DNA of 64,000 bases, taken from assembly GCA_015067665.1 (NCBI GenBank), contig SVLZ01000004.1, positions 1 to 64,000 on the forward strand. The letters are read 5' to 3'. Every line of letters begins with the position of its first letter. Position 1 is the first letter of the stretch. The DNA comes from Oscillospiraceae bacterium (GTDB taxonomy: Bacteria > Bacillota > Clostridia > Oscillospirales > Oscillospiraceae). The notes beneath the pieces were generated by a model. That model was given only the letters and a program-made list of their open reading frames with translations, had not been told where the DNA came from and did not search any database. The position numbers were made by a program, and so were the translations under genes. Below are positions 34,912 through 42,877 of this stretch, piece after piece.

Positions 34912-36195
34912 ATGAAAACCAAGCTGGATCGCCGTTTTTGGCTGTGCCTGACCATTTTTAGTTTGATGGGTCAAATTGCGTGGGTCGTTGAAAATATGTA
35001 TTTCAATGTCTTTATCTATAAGATGTTCCACGCGTCTGCTGCGGATATCTCCAATATGGTTATGGCTTCTGCCGTGACTGCTACGCTGACCACCGTCCTG
35101 ATGGGGCCGCTGTCGGATAAACTTGGCAAGCGGAAGCTCTTTATCTGCGGTGGCTACCTGATGTGGGGTATTTCTATTTTTAGCTTCATTTTCCTGCGGG
35201 AGGACATTATCAGCAAGACCCTCGGGATGACGGTTTCTGCCGCCACCGTAGGTGTGAGCCTGACCATCATTTTGGACTGCGTAATGACCTTCTTCGGCTC
35301 GACTGCCAACGATGCTGCGTTCAATGCGTGGCTGACGGATTCCACCGATGACAGCAACCGCGGCGCTGCAGAGGGAATCAATGCAATGATGCCGTTGGTA
35401 AGCATATTGGTGGTCTTTGGCGGTTTTATGTTTTTTGATCTGGAGCAGTCCTCCAGCTGGAGCATTATCTTTGCAGTAATCGGTACGCTGGTGACCGTTG
35501 TGGGTATTTTGGGCTTCTTTCTTATTAAAGAGCCGAATATCCAGCCGGTGAAGGACTCCTACTTGGGTGGTATCCTCTACGGCTTCCGTCCCAAGACCAT
35601 TGGAGAGAATAAGAAACTGTACTTAGCGATGGTCGGCTATATCCTCTTTAACATCGCTATTCAAATCTATATGCCCTATCTCATCATTTACTATGAGGTA
35701 TCGCTGCAGATGACGGATTATGTGCTGATTATGGCACCTGCCATTATTGTTGCTTCTGTGGTCACTGCCTTTTGGGGCAGAGTGTACGATAAGAAGGGTT
35801 TCCGTTTTTCCGGACTTTTGGCAGTTTCTGCGCTGCTTGTGGGCTTCGTGATACTGTACTTGACCCGCACCACGCTTCCGGTCTTTATCGGGTCGCTCTT
35901 TATGATGAGCGGCTACCTTGCCGGTATGGCAGTCTTTGGCGCTGTGATCCGGGACTATACTCCGGTTGGCAAATCCGGCAGACTGCAGGGTGTGCGGATC
36001 TTCTCGCAGGTTTTTGTGCCCGGTATCGTTGGCCCGGCCATCGGTAAGAAAGTACTGGAAAATGCGGAGGTCATTACAAACAACGACGGTACGACTTCCT
36101 TTGTGCCCAATGCCAACATTTTCCTCGCAGCTGCCATTGTTTTGCTTTTCGTCTATCCCTTCTTCTTCGTTAAAATGGAAAAGAAGAAAAAATGA
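34912..36195 (+). CDS. MFS transporter (GPH-like)
   Basis: MGPLSDKLGKRKLFI; Asp/Asn-rich TM motifs; about 12 TM segments. Confidence 0.85.
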   Translation: MKTKLDRRFWLCLTIFSLMGQIAWVVENMYFNVFIYKMFHASAADISNMVMASAVTATLTTVLMGPLSDKLGKRKLFICGGYLMWGISIFSFIFLREDIISKTLGMTVSAATVGVSLTIILDCVMTFFGSTANDAAFNAWLTDSTDDSNRGAAEGINAMMPLVSILVVFGGFMFFDLEQSSSWSIIFAVIGTLVTVVGILGFFLIKEPNIQPVKDSYLGGILYGFRPKTIGENKKLYLAMVGYILFNIAIQIYMPYLIIYYEVSLQMTDYVLIMAPAIIVASVVTAFWGRVYDKKGFRFSGLLAVSALLVGFVILYLTRTTLPVFIGSLFMMSGYLAGMAVFGAVIRDYTPVGKSGRLQGVRIFSQVFVPGIVGPAIGKKVLENAEVITNNDGTTSFVPNANIFLAAAIVLLFVYPFFFVKMEKKKK

Positions 36196-36204
36196 GGTGT
36201 CAGT

Positions 36205-36534
36205 ATGGCAAAATATGAAACAACTGTCCGTGGGGATTTTTCTGCGGTCCTTAATAAAATTACTGACGGCATCTTAAACGGCAGCTTTACTGCGTCTTTG
36301 GAGGACAGCAGTGATTTCAGAAGCGGTGATGCCCGATGCAGTGTTCGTGTCTTTGAGCGCTATAGCTATATGGGCTCCAACCGGGTCAGCCTGAATGTGA
36401 CGGTCTTTCAAAACGGCGGAGACCCCATAAAGGTCTCAGCTATCACCTCCGGCGGCAGTCAGGCGATGTTTTTTAAGGTCAATACATTGGGAGAGGAAGC
36501 CTTCCTCGATAAACTAAAGGAAATTTTGGAGTAA
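36205..36534 (+). CDS. Small protein, DUF6054-like
   Basis: MAKYETTVRGDFSAVLNKITDGILNGSFTASLEDSSDF; GGSQAMFFKVNTLGEEAFL. Confidence 0.6.
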   Translation: MAKYETTVRGDFSAVLNKITDGILNGSFTASLEDSSDFRSGDARCSVRVFERYSYMGSNRVSLNVTVFQNGGDPIKVSAITSGGSQAMFFKVNTLGEEAFLDKLKEILE

Positions 36535-36634
36535 AACGCACAGGGGCTGTTATGAATTCTTTTGCTTGACTTTTTGTGCGCAGTTATGCAATAATGAGTA
36601 TTGCGAAAGTAATCTGTATTTGGAGGTGTTACAT

Positions 36635-36874
36635 ATGGATATGGTGAAAAAGTACTTTCCTTTTTCCTTCGGTCTTGCAGACGTTAAGAAGCTGGTAATT
36701 TCCATCCTCATCTATGTAGTGATTGGTGTTGTTTCCGGTATTGTCTGCGGCATTCTGGGCATCGTTCCTCTGTTGGGAGATATTGCTGCTTGGGTAGTAG
36801 GCACAGTTTCCGGCATCTATACCACAGTAGGTATCGTCCTTTCTGTCCTGTCTTTCCTGAAGGTTATCCAGTAA
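36635..36874 (+). CDS. Small two- to three-TM membrane protein
   Basis: 79 aa hydrophobic; ggaggtg RBS before ATG 36635; TTGACT promoter-like hexamer at ~36564. Confidence 0.6.
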   Translation: MDMVKKYFPFSFGLADVKKLVISILIYVVIGVVSGIVCGILGIVPLLGDIAAWVVGTVSGIYTTVGIVLSVLSFLKVIQ

Positions 36875-36885
36875 GAAAAACAAAG

Positions 36886-36920
36886 GTCCGCTGACTGATT
36901 TGGTCAGCGGACTTGTTGTT
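36886..36920 (+). terminator. Stem-loop terminator
   Basis: gtccgctgac-tgatttg-gtcagcggac followed by ttgttgtt. Confidence 0.65.
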
Positions 36921-36933
36921 CCAAACAAAAAGA

Positions 36934-36962
36934 TTGCTTTTATAGGGGGTATATGGTATAAT
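36934..36962 (+). promoter_or_regulatory. Sigma-A-type promoter for GH25 gene
   Basis: TTGCTT, 17 nt spacer, TATAAT. Confidence 0.65.
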
Positions 36963-36999
36963 TCTCGGTGACGCGAAAAAACAGGAGAAGAAACACACG

Positions 37000-38274
37000 A
37001 TGAAATTGACTTTTAAGAAGCCATATCTCTATATTCCTGTGATTGGTATAGTGGTGATCATTGCGCTTTCACTGCTGCTTATCTTCTTGCCGGATGACGG
37101 AGTTCCTTCACCTACGGAACCGCCGCAAATGATGGAACCCACAGAGGCGCCGACTGAGGTGCCTACAGAAGCGCCTACAGAAGCGCCTACAGAAATCCCA
37201 ACTGAGATACCTACGGAGGCACCTACGGAACCGACACCAACTGAGCCGCCTCGTCGTGCGTTTGTTACGGTTAAAAGGCTCAATGTTCGTAAAACCGCCG
37301 GTACTTCTCACGAAAGCGTGGATGTTTATACATACGGCACAGAAATTTCTATTTTAGAAGAGACCGATCTGAATGGCGTTCGTTGGGGTAGAACAGAAAA
37401 GGGCTGGGTTTGCCTTTGGTATGTTCACATTGGAGACAGCTTGCCACCTACGGAACCTCCCACGGAACCTCCTACGGAACCTCCCACGGAACCGCCCACG
37501 GAACCGCCCACGGAGCCTCCTACGGAACCGCCCACCGATCCGATACCTACAGAGCCTCCGGCTGCCTCAGTGCTGAAACCAAACCCCTTTGAGCGAGATG
37601 ACTTTGTAAAAAACGGTCAGTTTATTTCCTGCAAAACAGAAAAAACCGCCATTGGTGTGGATATTTCCAGCTGGCAGGAAAATGTGGATTTTGAAAAGCT
37701 AAAGGCTGCCGGTGTAGATTATGTGATGATTCGCGCGGGCTTCCGCAGTACCGCTTGGGCGGGGAAGCTTAATAAGGATCAGTATGTTGAGCAAAACTAC
37801 CTTGGTGCAAAGGCTGCCGGATTAAAGGTCGGCTTCTATTTCTATTCCCAAGCCAGAACAGCCAAGGAGGCCGAGGAAGAAGCGCAGTTCCTTTTGGACA
37901 TTGTAGAGGGCTGGGATGTTGACCTGCCGTTGGTTTGTGACTGGGAGTATACCAGCGGTTCCTCCCGCGTAGAAAATGTGTCTCGCCGTAATGCTACGGA
38001 CAGTGTCAAGGCCTTTTGTGAGAAGGTCAAGGCTGCCGGCTACACGCCTATGTTCTACACTGCCGAGTATCTTGTGAAATATAAGATTTATATCGAAGAG
38101 CTGGGCGAGTATGGTATTTGGTATGCAGATTATCGCAATTACTTAAGTGCCAGCTTCCGGGCGGATATGTGGCAGTATACTGCCAAGGGACGGGTAGATG
38201 GCATCCAAGGGTACGCGGACATAAACGTTCTGTTCCTGGAGAACAGCATCTTCGCGGAAATGTTTGAGAAATGA
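37000..38274 (+). CDS. GH25 lysozyme with SH3-like domain and two PTE(P/A)-rich linkers
   Basis: N-terminal TM; PTEAPTE and PTEPPTE repeats flanking an SH3b-like segment; GH25 motifs IGVDISSWQENVDFEKLKAAGVDYVMIRAGFR, GFYFYSQA, DWEYTSG. Confidence 0.88.
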   Translation: MKLTFKKPYLYIPVIGIVVIIALSLLLIFLPDDGVPSPTEPPQMMEPTEAPTEVPTEAPTEAPTEIPTEIPTEAPTEPTPTEPPRRAFVTVKRLNVRKTAGTSHESVDVYTYGTEISILEETDLNGVRWGRTEKGWVCLWYVHIGDSLPPTEPPTEPPTEPPTEPPTEPPTEPPTEPPTDPIPTEPPAASVLKPNPFERDDFVKNGQFISCKTEKTAIGVDISSWQENVDFEKLKAAGVDYVMIRAGFRSTAWAGKLNKDQYVEQNYLGAKAAGLKVGFYFYSQARTAKEAEEEAQFLLDIVEGWDVDLPLVCDWEYTSGSSRVENVSRRNATDSVKAFCEKVKAAGYTPMFYTAEYLVKYKIYIEELGEYGIWYADYRNYLSASFRADMWQYTAKGRVDGIQGYADINVLFLENSIFAEMFEK

Positions 38275-38275
38275 G

Positions 38276-38314
38276 AATATCCACCAACTTCACTACAGTT
38301 GGTGGATATTTTTT
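38276..38314. terminator. Terminator between convergent GH25 and aspartokinase genes
   Basis: atatccaccaact-tcactac-agttggtggatattttttc. Confidence 0.75.
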
Positions 38315-38348
38315 CGCCAGTATAAGAAGTTACGCTTTGGGCTAAAAT

Positions 38349-39080
38349 TTAACCAACGATGGTGCCGGGGGCGCCGGTCATAGAAGAGAGAACTTCGATT
38401 TTTAGGTTATAGGCGCGAGCCATTTCTACACTGCGGTCATGGAGGACTTGTGCGCCGTTTTGGATGAGCCCGAGCATTTCTTCATAGCTTATCTCAGAGA
38501 AACGCTGGGCATCGGGGTAGCGGCGGGGATCCCGGTCATAAATGCCGTCCACATCGGTAAAAATCTGGCAAAGGTCTGCACGCAGAAAGGCGGCCAATGC
38601 AACAGCGGTGGTATCCGAACCGCCCCGACCTAAGGTCGTGATGTCGCCGTGCCGGTTTATACCCTGAAACCCGGCAACAACGACTACATTTCTTTTTTCC
38701 AGTTCTGTTAAAATGCGGTCATTGCACAGCTCCAAAATCCGTGCGTTGCCATAAACCGCATCTGTAAGGATACCTGCCTGCCAGCCGCACAGACTGACTG
38801 CACAGACACCCAGTGTCTCTAAAGTCATAGAGAGAAGGGAAGCGGAAAGCTGCTCACCGGCAGCGAGATAGGCATCCATTTCTCGCGCTGAGCCTTGAGG
38901 ATTTACTTGGCGGGCTTTCTCGATCAGTTCATCGGTAGTGTCTCCTTGGGCGGATACCACAACAATGACCTGCACACCCTGCCGGGCAAGCTTGCTGACC
39001 CGCTGCGCGGCGGCTTGCAGCCTTTCGGCATTGCAGAGGGAGGAGCCACCGTATTTTTGCACGATACGCATAGGAATCAC
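38349..39080 (-). CDS. Aspartokinase, catalytic domain only (no ACT domains)
   Basis: VQKYGGSSL; TTLGRGGSDTTAVALAAFL; DVDGIYDRDPR; 243 aa, ends after the kinase domain. Confidence 0.85.
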   Translation of the reverse strand: MIPMRIVQKYGGSSLCNAERLQAAAQRVSKLARQGVQVIVVVSAQGDTTDELIEKARQVNPQGSAREMDAYLAAGEQLSASLLSMTLETLGVCAVSLCGWQAGILTDAVYGNARILELCNDRILTELEKRNVVVVAGFQGINRHGDITTLGRGGSDTTAVALAAFLRADLCQIFTDVDGIYDRDPRRYPDAQRFSEISYEEMLGLIQNGAQVLHDRSVEMARAYNLKIEVLSSMTGAPGTIVG

Positions 39081-39161
39081 CTCTGTGTCATTCTATTGGG
39101 AAAAGAGCAAGAAGGTGCGAAAAAACGGGCGTATTTTGTTTATACGCCCGTTTTCCATATA

Positions 39162-39602
39162 TTACCCTGCTAAGATTTCTGCCTTAACAACACCGGATGT
39201 GTCCCGCAGTGTCAGCAGTAAGTCCTCCAAGTCTATATCGATATGTATGGTCTCTGCAGAAATGGTCACGACAGCGCAGCCGTCGGTAGGTACGATGGAA
39301 TTGATGGTGATGATATTGGCATTGTGCTCGGAGAAGATGCCTAAGATGCTTTGCAGCATACCGGGTCTGTCGTGGAGCAAAAGCTGGAAGGTGATGATCC
39401 GTCCGGAAGTCATATTTTGGAAGGGGAGCAGTGCGTCTCGATATTTATAAAATGCACTACGGCTGATGCCGGTCATTTTAGCAGCATCATTTACAGTGCC
39501 TGCCTGGCCGGTGGTCAGCAAATGCTTAGCTTCTGCGACTTTCAGGAAGATTTCCGGTAGAGCCGATGCTTCCACGATATAGTATTTTGGGGTGTTTGCC
39601 AT
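39162..39602 (-). CDS. ACT domain-containing protein, PheB-like (UPF0735-type)
   Basis: PKYYIVEASALPEIFLKVAEAKHLL...GISRSAFYKYRDALLPF; LLLHDRPGMLQSILGIFSEHNANIITINS ACT. Confidence 0.88.
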   Translation of the reverse strand: MANTPKYYIVEASALPEIFLKVAEAKHLLTTGQAGTVNDAAKMTGISRSAFYKYRDALLPFQNMTSGRIITFQLLLHDRPGMLQSILGIFSEHNANIITINSIVPTDGCAVVTISAETIHIDIDLEDLLLTLRDTSGVVKAEILAG

Positions 39603-39715
39603 GATGGGGCCTCCTGTCTTTCTGTAAACGACAATTTTCTTTGTCCGAATTACAGCTATTGTAGCATATATTTTATAAAATGCAAGTGCCTTTCTGCATA
39701 TAAGAGGAGGGAATT

Positions 39716-40762
39716 ATGCCAAAGGATTCAGTAAAATGGCTATTAGGTATGCTATTGGGTTTCGGCGCCCTTTGGGTGAGCGTTCGATATTTGCTGCCGG
39801 TGGCCCTTCCATTTTTATTAGGACTGCTGCTTGCATTGGCAGCAGAGCCGGTAACATCTCTTTGTACCCAAAGAGGTCGTCTGCCCCGGACGGTATCATC
39901 GGGAGTTGGTGTGGGAATTGTGTTAGTATCCCTGCTGGTGCTTTTTTCTCTGCTGGGTGCGGTGGCTGTTCGGGAAATTGGTGTTTTGATGCGGGCAATG
40001 CCGGATTTGCAGCAGACGGCAAGGGATGGGGTTTCCATGGCACAGACCCAACTGCTTCAACTCGCAAAGCAGGCGCCTGATGGCCTGCAACCGTTGCTCT
40101 CAAGGATGGCAGAGCGGTTTTTCAGTGATGGAACAGCGGTAATGGATTTGGTGACAGATCGCTTGCCCGGCGTGTTGGGTAAGGTGCTTGGCGCAGTGCC
40201 GGACAGCGCGCTGATGATCGGCACGGGAATACTGGCGGGGTTTATGATCTCTGCCCGGCTGCCGCAATTGCGGGACGGTCTGGCGCGGTACGTTCCCCAA
40301 AAATGGAAAAACACGTATTTTCCTGTAATTAAGAGGATCCGCAGCGCCCTTTGGGGATGGCTAAAAGCGCAGCTTCTTTTGTGCCTTGTGACATATGGCA
40401 TCGTTGCGGCAGGTTTTTTGCTTATGGGAATCCCCTTTGGGCCTGTGTGGGCGGTGCTGGTGGCACTGGTAGATGCGGTGCCCCTTTTAGGAACAGGTAC
40501 GGTGCTGGTGCCCTGTGCGATCGTGAGCATTTTGCAAGGGGCGGGGAACCGCGCCCTTTCCTATCTTGTTATTTATGGATTGTCTGCCGGGGTTCGTGCG
40601 ATCTTGGAACCGCGGCTGGTGGGAAAAAATTTGGGACTTGATCCACTGGTAACCCTTTTTGCGATTTATACCGGCTATCGTTTCTGGGGATTCTTGGGGC
40701 TTATCTTTGCCCCGATGACAGCGGCGGCTTTTTTGCAAATTTTGCGTGCGGAAAAAATGTAG
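39716..40762 (+). CDS. ytvI: AI-2E/YtvI family sporulation-type membrane protein
   Basis: LLPVALPFLLGLLLALAAEPV; GIPFGPVWAVLVALVDAVPLLGTGTVLVP; LEPRLVGKNLGLDPLVTLFAIYTGYRFWG. Confidence 0.82.
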   Translation: MPKDSVKWLLGMLLGFGALWVSVRYLLPVALPFLLGLLLALAAEPVTSLCTQRGRLPRTVSSGVGVGIVLVSLLVLFSLLGAVAVREIGVLMRAMPDLQQTARDGVSMAQTQLLQLAKQAPDGLQPLLSRMAERFFSDGTAVMDLVTDRLPGVLGKVLGAVPDSALMIGTGILAGFMISARLPQLRDGLARYVPQKWKNTYFPVIKRIRSALWGWLKAQLLLCLVTYGIVAAGFLLMGIPFGPVWAVLVALVDAVPLLGTGTVLVPCAIVSILQGAGNRALSYLVIYGLSAGVRAILEPRLVGKNLGLDPLVTLFAIYTGYRFWGFLGLIFAPMTAAAFLQILRAEKM

Positions 40763-40819
40763 AATCCTATTGTGCATTGCTGACATTTTTGTTATAATAC
40801 AAAGAAAATGATATAATGG

Positions 40820-42877
40820 ATGTGTTATGCTTTGAAATACGGAATCTGGAATGTGGCGAAGATTGAAGCGGAAAATGTAAATGCGTTGGTACGTGCCGGC
40901 TATGCACCTCTGACAGCAATGGTGCTGTCCTCCAGAGGTATTGTTGACGAGAAACAGGCGCAACAGTATTTGGGCTGCGGAGATTTTCTGCCGGACCCCT
41001 TTTTGCTGACGGATATGGTGCCGGCGGTGGAGCGACTCCGCGCAGCCATTGCCTGCGGTCAGCGAATCGCGGTGTTTGGCGATTATGATGTGGATGGCAT
41101 TACCGCTACCTGCTTGCTTACGGATTTTCTCCGGGAACAGGGCGCGGACTGCGTGCCTTATATTCCTGCGCGCCTGGAAGAGGGCTATGGTCTCAACAGC
41201 TTGGCAATTAACCAGCTTGCCCAACACGGTGTGAAGCTGATCGTTACGGTGGACTGCGGTATTACTGCCGTGGAGGAGGCATTTCTGTGCCGGGAAAAGG
41301 GCATTGACCTGATTATTACCGACCATCACGAATGTAAAGAAACGCTGCCGGATGCAGTGGCGGTTATTGATCCGCACCGACCGGACGGCGGCTATCCCCA
41401 TAAGAATCTGTCCGGTGTCGGTGTGGCATTTAAGCTGGCGGCTGCCCTCTGCGGCAATCAGCGGCAGGTGCTGGAAAAATACAGTGATTTGGTCTGCCTT
41501 GGCACTGTAGCGGATGTAATGCTGCTGCAAGGTGAAAACCGCCGTTTTGTAATAGAAGGGCTTATGCAAATGAAGACGGCACCGCGGACAGGTATTGCTG
41601 CGCTGATGAAGGCCTGCGGCTGCAATGGGCAGGATCTGAGCGCTTCTTCCGTGGGATATGTATTGGCTCCGCGGATCAATGCGGCAGGCAGAATGGGTGA
41701 GATCCATTTGGCTGTTGAACTTTTTCTCACAAAAGATAAGCGCCAGGCGGAGGCTTTGGCGTCCGGCCTTTGCGAACTAAATCGCCAGCGGCAGATTGTG
41801 GAAACTACCATTTATGAGCAGGCGATCGAAATGCTCCCGGCTGAAAAACTGCCGGAAGCCGTGGTGTTGGCGGACGATACTTGGCATCAGGGTGTTGTGG
41901 GCATCGTTGCCAGCAGAATTGCAGAGGAATGCTGCTGTCCTGCGGTGCTGATTTGCTTGGATGGAGAACACGGCAAGGCCAGCTCCCGGAGCTACGGCGG
42001 CTTTAACCTCTTTGCCGCGCTGAAAGAAAATGCCCATTTACTGGAAAGCTATGGCGGTCACGAATTGGCGGCCGGCTTTACGATCCTTCGTGAAAAGATC
42101 GGGGCGTTCCGCGAGGCGCTGTGCGCAACAGCTGAGCGCTATTATGCAGAAGCGGGAGAAGCGACTGCGCTGAGCGGTGACTGCGTGATCACACCGGAGC
42201 TTTTAACCATTTCCAATATTGATGCCCTGAAGGTTTTGGAGCCTTGCGGTTCCGGCTGCCCCAAACCGCTGTTTGTGATGGAGAATCTGACAGTGGAACG
42301 AATCAGTCAGGTGGGTAGCGGCAAGCATATGCGCCTGCGGGTCAGAAGCGGTCGGTATAGCTTCCAAGCAATCTATTTTTCCGCTACTGCAGAAACGGCT
42401 TGTATTTGCCCCGGTGAAACGGTGGATATTGCCTTTACTGCCCAGGTTAACGAATACCGGGGTGAGCGTTCTGTACAGATGAATGTGGTGGATATCCGCC
42501 CCAGCTGTAAGGCAGAGTGCCCGTCACAAACAGACAGTTACCGTGCGCTGTGTAACGGCACACTTACCGCCGCAGACGCAGAAAAGCTGCTGCCTGAACG
42601 GGAGACCCAAGGCCTTATTTGGCGGTATCTGGCAGCCCATAAAGGTCTCATTAAGGAAACCCCGATGAGCCTTTGCCGGAAGATCGTTCGTTGGTCCGGC
42701 AAATCGCTGAGCTTGCAAAAGCTGCTGGTCACCTTGGATATTTTTGCAGATGTGGGTTTACTTACCCGAAATCGGCAGCATAAGTACATTCTGCTTCAGG
42801 CGAATTCCGTTGCAGAAAAAACAGACCTGAATTTGAGTCCCACGATGCAGCGCCTGCTGCGTGCGAAAGAGAGTTGA
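40820..42877 (+). CDS. recJ: Single-stranded-DNA-specific exonuclease RecJ
   Basis: FGDYDVDGITAT; IIVTVDCGIT; IITDHHE; LAPRINAAGRMG; start uncertain (TTG at 40832 possible). Confidence 0.92.
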   Translation: MCYALKYGIWNVAKIEAENVNALVRAGYAPLTAMVLSSRGIVDEKQAQQYLGCGDFLPDPFLLTDMVPAVERLRAAIACGQRIAVFGDYDVDGITATCLLTDFLREQGADCVPYIPARLEEGYGLNSLAINQLAQHGVKLIVTVDCGITAVEEAFLCREKGIDLIITDHHECKETLPDAVAVIDPHRPDGGYPHKNLSGVGVAFKLAAALCGNQRQVLEKYSDLVCLGTVADVMLLQGENRRFVIEGLMQMKTAPRTGIAALMKACGCNGQDLSASSVGYVLAPRINAAGRMGEIHLAVELFLTKDKRQAEALASGLCELNRQRQIVETTIYEQAIEMLPAEKLPEAVVLADDTWHQGVVGIVASRIAEECCCPAVLICLDGEHGKASSRSYGGFNLFAALKENAHLLESYGGHELAAGFTILREKIGAFREALCATAERYYAEAGEATALSGDCVITPELLTISNIDALKVLEPCGSGCPKPLFVMENLTVERISQVGSGKHMRLRVRSGRYSFQAIYFSATAETACICPGETVDIAFTAQVNEYRGERSVQMNVVDIRPSCKAECPSQTDSYRALCNGTLTAADAEKLLPERETQGLIWRYLAAHKGLIKETPMSLCRKIVRWSGKSLSLQKLLVTLDIFADVGLLTRNRQHKYILLQANSVAEKTDLNLSPTMQRLLRAKES

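Noticed and set aside
37128-37560. Tandem DNA repeats as a possible CRISPR or regulatory array
   Set aside because: They encode in-frame PTEA/PTEP linkers of the GH25 lysozyme.
40487-41707. 406-aa antisense ORF over recJ
   Set aside because: Overlaps a clear recJ reading frame; His/Arg/Gln-rich shadow composition.
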